Positions 41,308-45,190 of a stretch of 45,190 bases of DNA are shown here, one piece after another. Each line of letters opens with the position of its first letter. Position 1 is the stretch's first letter. The DNA is from Verrucomicrobiia bacterium (GTDB lineage: Bacteria; Verrucomicrobiota; Verrucomicrobiia; Limisphaerales; UBA1100). A model generated the notes under the pieces. It was not told the origin of the DNA. It was given only the letters and a program-made list of their open reading frames with translations, and made no database searches. The translations under genes were made by a program, and so were the position numbers. The stretch covers positions 1-45,190 of the forward strand of contig JAAZZB010000010.1 of the NCBI GenBank assembly GCA_014239365.1, in the 5' to 3' direction.

Positions 41308-42120
41308 ATGAAAAAGTTTTTGAAATCTCGATGGTTCGTCGCGCTGCTGGGAGGCATTTTGTTTATCGCCACGCTGGTGGGGTTGACGTTGAAATCGAAA
41401 GATGTGTTGTTGCAGGCGGCGCTGAAATCTTCGGGGGTGACTGAGCAGGCCGAAAAGGAACACGCGGCGGAGAAAGCAAAGGAAGCTGAGATCCCCGATA
41501 CAATTGAGACCGTGGCCGAGACACCCGAATCCCGTGCGCAAAAGAGGAACAAGCCGGAACAAGACCGCACGTTCACGCGTCATTTCGCAGCACTCGACCG
41601 GGCGACTGCGGCAGGGAATTTCCCGTTAAGCGATCCTAGTTTTGGTGAACTGATTCAGGGCCTCCGCGCGCGCGAAAGACAATTGGTCAAACGCGAGGCG
41701 GAATTGGAAGAATTGAATAGTCACCTTAACGAACATCTCAAGGAACTTCAATTTCACACCGATCATATCACGATGAATCGCGCGCACTTGGACAAATTGC
41801 TGGAGGGCAAGGTGAATGAGATTCGCAAAAATGAAACCAACAAACTGATGCAGTTGGCGGGGATGTATCAGGATATTATGAACACCGGCGATGCGGTGAA
41901 TCGTGAAGACAATCTCCGGAGGCTGCTGCGCGCTTCCCACACGGATGAGCCCACGCTGAATGCAAAGGTCTTTCAATTTATGGATTCGACCAATCAAGCC
42001 ACGGTCATCCGAATACTGTTAGCCGGCGATGCCGAGGACGTGAAACTTCACAACACCATGATCAAGGAATGGCGCCGAATAATGGTCAATCCCATTGCGT
42101 CGCCCACCACGACTCCATAA
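41308..42120 (+). CDS. MotE-like membrane-anchored coiled-coil protein
   Basis: 270 residues. One N-terminal membrane helix (WFVALLGGILFIATLVGLTL), a charged linker, a long coiled coil (about 110-160: GLRARERQLVKREAELEELN) and a C-terminal helical domain (MQLAGMYQDIMNTGD, NAKVFQFMDSTNQATVIRIL) of the MgtE-N/MotE type. A MotE-family protein right after fliJ is common; MotE is a periplasmic chaperone for the MotC stator component in rhizobia. Good Shine-Dalgarno (GGAGG). Whether it acts on stators or the export gate here is not shown. Confidence 0.75.
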   Translation: MKKFLKSRWFVALLGGILFIATLVGLTLKSKDVLLQAALKSSGVTEQAEKEHAAEKAKEAEIPDTIETVAETPESRAQKRNKPEQDRTFTRHFAALDRATAAGNFPLSDPSFGELIQGLRARERQLVKREAELEELNSHLNEHLKELQFHTDHITMNRAHLDKLLEGKVNEIRKNETNKLMQLAGMYQDIMNTGDAVNREDNLRRLLRASHTDEPTLNAKVFQFMDSTNQATVIRILLAGDAEDVKLHNTMIKEWRRIMVNPIASPTTTP

Positions 42121-43566
42121 ATGACTCTATCAATGACACCTTTATCCACACAATCCAGAGCAGCCGACGCACCCGCAGGCGATCCTTTTTTGGGCCCCAG
42201 AGCGCCATCCGAGCCCGCTGCGGAAGATCAGGGCTTCGACAAAGTATTCCGTGAAGCTTCGGCTGAGCCCGAAGGCGCCGAACGGGAAAAGGCGGCCGAA
42301 CAGGAGAAAGCCGCTGAAGATAAAGCCAAAGCCAATGCCGAGGAAGAAGCTGCGCGGCAAAAAAATCGCAATAAGGAATTGGCCGGACTGGGGCATACCT
42401 CTCCATTGCAGACAGATCTTACGAACCAAGCCAAAGCAAAATTGAAAGCGTCGGCGAAGGATGCTCAGCCCGAAGGCAAACAAGCTTCCGCCGCCGCGGC
42501 GCTGAAAGTTGAGGACGGCCTGAATGTTTCAAGTGAGCCCAAATCCCTCAAAGCCAAAGGCGGCGAGCATTCTGCAGAAAACTCTGATGTAAAATCTGAC
42601 GCGGCCAAGGAAGCACAAAAGGCATTGCAGGCAAGCAAGCAAGCTGCCGCCAAACAAACCGGTCGATTGAAAAAGCAACAGGCCGCGCGCGCACAGTTGA
42701 AGGCGGAAGATGTGAAGCAAGCGACTGCCAAGGCGGATTTGGAAAGCGCCCGGCAAAATTTACCCACCGCTGCGACAGCCAAAGGCGCGGCAGTAAAACC
42801 TGCACAAACGGCTGATAAAACCGGCAATTTGCCCGAAGGCGAATGGGAAATCGTGAACGGCACGCAAGTTGCTCAGAACAACCCGAAGATGGCTATGATG
42901 GCAAAAACAACCCCCCCCGCGCCGGAAGGATCCGTAGCGAGATGGGAAGAGCTGCGCCCGGCGACCAGTGCCGAGCTCGGCGGCGGTGCGTCCAGCCAAC
43001 AACAGGATCTGCCGCGCGAACAAGCCCGCGAATTGACCGCGCCCGCGCAAGCGGTCGCCACTCCCGCCGCCACCGGCACGGCGGCGACTCAGGCGTTTAC
43101 GCCAGTGCCCGGCCAGATTTCGGCCACGCTTGAAAAAATTTGGAACGCCGTCACTACGTTTCGCGCCAAGGGCGCTGATCAGATGACAGTGAAGCTGCAG
43201 ACAGAAAATCAGCAAATGGAGTTGACCATTCGCTACAACCAAGGCGGCTTGGAAATCCAGGCGCGGTTGGGGCAGGGCGACGGCCAACAGCTTGCCGGCC
43301 AATGGAATGAGCTCCAGCAATCGCTCGCCGAACGCGGTGTGACCTTGCGCGACTTGGATCGGGAAGAGGCCGAAATGCCCCGTTTTTCTGAGGATTTAGA
43401 CGAATTTGACTCTTCTGAAAGCCGCCGCCACGCGTCGGCCGGGGAGGATGATGAGGAGCCGCTCAACTGGGGTGGATTGAATTTGGACCGCGAAGAGGAT
43501 GAAGAATCCACGCCGCGCCGCGCCACCGCCCCTGCTGAAAATGCCAACTGGGAAAGCTGGGCCTAA
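42121..43566 (+). CDS. fliK: Hook-length control protein FliK
   Basis: 481 residues. The N-terminal about 330 are low-complexity Ala/Lys/Glu/Gln-rich (ruler segment). The C-terminal domain (about 340-410: ADQMTVKLQTENQQMELTIR, YNQGGLEIQARLGQGDG, then LQQSLAERGVTLRDLD) is the FliK switch domain, followed by an acidic tail. FliK is exported, measures the hook and switches export to filament proteins. The ATG directly follows the previous TAA. Position before flgD is standard. Confidence 0.9.
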   Translation: MTLSMTPLSTQSRAADAPAGDPFLGPRAPSEPAAEDQGFDKVFREASAEPEGAEREKAAEQEKAAEDKAKANAEEEAARQKNRNKELAGLGHTSPLQTDLTNQAKAKLKASAKDAQPEGKQASAAAALKVEDGLNVSSEPKSLKAKGGEHSAENSDVKSDAAKEAQKALQASKQAAAKQTGRLKKQQAARAQLKAEDVKQATAKADLESARQNLPTAATAKGAAVKPAQTADKTGNLPEGEWEIVNGTQVAQNNPKMAMMAKTTPPAPEGSVARWEELRPATSAELGGGASSQQQDLPREQARELTAPAQAVATPAATGTAATQAFTPVPGQISATLEKIWNAVTTFRAKGADQMTVKLQTENQQMELTIRYNQGGLEIQARLGQGDGQQLAGQWNELQQSLAERGVTLRDLDREEAEMPRFSEDLDEFDSSESRRHASAGEDDEEPLNWGGLNLDREEDEESTPRRATAPAENANWESWA

Positions 43567-43596
43567 ACAGTTTAACGAAACAAAGAGGAACGAATT

Positions 43597-44046
43597 ATGA
43601 TTGTAAACGCGACACAAATCACCGGATTCAAAGCCGAAGCGCCTGAGGCAAATGAGCGCGTGCCGGTGAAGATGCTTGGCCAGAATGAATTTTTGAAATT
43701 GCTCGTCACCCAGATGCGCAATCAGGATCCGATGCAGCCGGTGAGCGATACGGAGTTTATCGCGCAAATGGCGCAGTTCAGTAGCTTGGAGCAAACCAAG
43801 ACCATGGGCGCGGACATCTCCAAGCTGCGCCAAGGCAACGACTTCCTGCAGGCCACTAACCTGCTGGGCAAAGAAGTGCGCCTCAGCCTCGGAGACATGG
43901 AATTTACGAAGGGAATCGTGACTGACCTCAACGTCAAGGATGGCGAAGCGAGGATCATTGTAGGCAACAAATCCTACACTCTGGACCAAGTGAACTCCGT
44001 TACTGCGGAGGCTCCAGAAACCGAAGAAACTACAACCACGGAATAA
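43597..44046 (+). CDS. flgD: Hook assembly cap FlgD
   Basis: 149 residues. GQNEFLKLLVTQMRNQDPMQ and PVSDTEFIAQMAQFSSLEQT are diagnostic. It is short: only the N-terminal export part and one compact beta domain (EFTKGIVTDLNVKDGEARII) are present, without the C-terminal Ig-like domain of longer FlgD. It caps the growing hook. AGAGGAA precedes the ATG. Confidence 0.95.
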   Translation: MIVNATQITGFKAEAPEANERVPVKMLGQNEFLKLLVTQMRNQDPMQPVSDTEFIAQMAQFSSLEQTKTMGADISKLRQGNDFLQATNLLGKEVRLSLGDMEFTKGIVTDLNVKDGEARIIVGNKSYTLDQVNSVTAEAPETEETTTTE

Positions 44047-44049
44047 GTT

Positions 44050-45190
44050 ATGATTCGATCACTCAATACCGGCGTACTCGGCATCAAGCAGTTTCAAACC
44101 AGCCTCGATGCCATTGGTAATAACCTGGCCAACATCAACACGATTGGCTTCAAAGGCGCCCGCGTCGATTTCTCAGACACCCTCGCGCAAACCATGCGTG
44201 CCCCCACGCCCGACACCGCCACCACCAGTGGCGCTGCCGGCATGCAAGTGGGTAATGGTGTCACCGTCTCGGCCATCAAAAACCAATTCACACAGGGCGC
44301 CATTAAGCAAACCGGCGTGCGCACGGATATGGCCATCACCGGCGAAGGCTTTTTTATGGTGAAAGACGCCACCACCAATGAGCTCTTTGTCACCCGCGCG
44401 GGCGATTTCCGCGAAGACAAAAATGGCTATTTGGTCACCAACGATGGTTACCGAGTTCAGGGCCTCAACAAGCAGGCACCCGCAAATACCGCGTCGGAAA
44501 AGCTGGAAATCGGCGATCTCAAGCTCGATGTGGGCAAGTACACCGAGGATCGTTCCAGCGTGTCGCTGGATACTTCCTCCAATATTTTCACCAAAACCGC
44601 CCATGCTTATACCACGGGTAATCAGGTGAAATTTAGCAGCACCGTGCCCAGTGTGGCCGGCGGAACGGCCACCACGTCCACAGTTTATTTTGTGGCGAAG
44701 GTGACCGATGACACCTTCAGTTTGCACTCAACCGCCGCCGATGCGGCATCCGGTGCGAATAAAGTGAACCACACCGTTGCCAGCCCAACGGAGGCCACCG
44801 TGAGCAGTGTCACCTATGGTAGCGATAAAATGGCCCTCGCCAGCGGCCACGGGATGTCGACAGGCGATACGTTTTATGTGACCGGCGGCACCATGCCCGG
44901 CGGGTTAACCGACGGCCAGTCGTACTTCGCCCGGATATCCAGCGATGATATTTATTTCCACACCACCTCCGCCGACGCCACGGCTGGCACCAACACGGTG
45001 GACATCACCACGGCGGGAAGCGGGTTCAAACTTTACAAGGACACGGGCACCGTCTCCTCGCTCACCCTCACCGGTGGCGCGAGCATCAGCTCCTACAGCA
45101 TGGGAGCCAACGGCAAAGTGAATATGCTGCTCACCGACGGCACGCAATACTCGCGAGCACAAATGTTGCTGCAAAATTTCCAGAACCCCC
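44050..45190 (+). CDS. flgE: Hook protein FlgE, 3' end beyond window
   Basis: 380 codons visible. MIRSLNTGVLGIKQFQTSLD, IGNNLANINTIGFKGARVDF and TDMAITGEGFFMVKD are the hook protein N-terminus. From about residue 181 two copies of the module also found in FliD interrupt the usual sequence. The hook gene starts 3 bases after the flgD stop. The true length cannot be told because the frame is open at the window edge. Confidence 0.95.
   Translation, partial: MIRSLNTGVLGIKQFQTSLDAIGNNLANINTIGFKGARVDFSDTLAQTMRAPTPDTATTSGAAGMQVGNGVTVSAIKNQFTQGAIKQTGVRTDMAITGEGFFMVKDATTNELFVTRAGDFREDKNGYLVTNDGYRVQGLNKQAPANTASEKLEIGDLKLDVGKYTEDRSSVSLDTSSNIFTKTAHAYTTGNQVKFSSTVPSVAGGTATTSTVYFVAKVTDDTFSLHSTAADAASGANKVNHTVASPTEATVSSVTYGSDKMALASGHGMSTGDTFYVTGGTMPGGLTDGQSYFARISSDDIYFHTTSADATAGTNTVDITTAGSGFKLYKDTGTVSSLTLTGGASISSYSMGANGKVNMLLTDGTQYSRAQMLLQNFQNP
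44590..45042 (+). repeat. Two copies of the beta-module in FlgE
   Basis: Copy A (44590-44790): TTGNQVKFSS, VYFVAKVTDDTFSLHST, ADAASGANKV. Copy B (44800-45042): STGDTFYVTGGTMPGGL, SYFARISSDDIYFHTT, ADATAGTNTVDIT. Copy B is the closer relative of the FliD module at 26452-26705. Confidence 0.75.

Overview
The window is a large flagellar gene cluster from a Gram-negative bacterium with moderately high G+C. Gram-negative is inferred from L- and P-ring genes (flgH, flgI), a lipoprotein and several Sec signal peptides. Lineage cannot be fixed from the sequence alone. My best guess is a PVC-group bacterium, probably Verrucomicrobiota, with low to moderate confidence. No rRNA, tRNA, CRISPR array, transposase or prophage was seen.

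Left part (1-9020, + strand): the 3' part of a very Pro/Ala-rich protein with a charged coiled coil; a PAS-LuxR regulator; an HDOD protein; a conserved protein of unknown function; a receiver/HD-GYP protein; and a short flagellin. The flagellin gene has a near-consensus sigma-28 promoter and a strong terminator.

Middle part (9077-34213, - strand), read from right to left: a Sel1-repeat protein fused to an inactivated trypsin-like domain, a small membrane protein, sigma-28 (fliA), motA (interrupted by an in-frame TAA), motB, a small Cys-tailed protein; then fliD, a lipoprotein and a FlgM-like anti-sigma factor; then fliS and a FliT-like chaperone; then flgF-flgG-flgA-flgH-flgI-flgK-flgL-flgJ-flgN, two unrecognised secreted proteins, a second FlgN-like protein, an NtrC-type sigma-54 activator, and a TPR-glycosyltransferase convergent with flagellin.

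Right part (34517-45190, + strand): flgB-flgC-fliE-fliF-fliG-fliH-fliI-fliJ, a MotE-like protein, fliK, flgD and the start of flgE, which runs off the window. The usual fliL/M/N/O/P/Q/R, flhA/B and rpoN genes are not in the window.

Regulation can be read from the DNA. Sigma-54 (-24/-12) promoters precede flgB, flgF, fliS and fliD, and the NtrC-type activator is their natural partner. Sigma-28 promoters precede flagellin and, inside the lipoprotein gene, flgM. This gives a familiar cascade: sigma-54 builds the basal body, hook and chaperones, and FliA/FlgM then times the filament. The most striking points are that three of the four sigma-54 promoters place the predicted transcript start 1-3 bases before the ATG (leaderless mRNAs), that motA carries a nonsense codon, that the filament cap and hook proteins share an inserted repeat module, and that several large unrecognised secreted proteins sit inside the flagellar operons.
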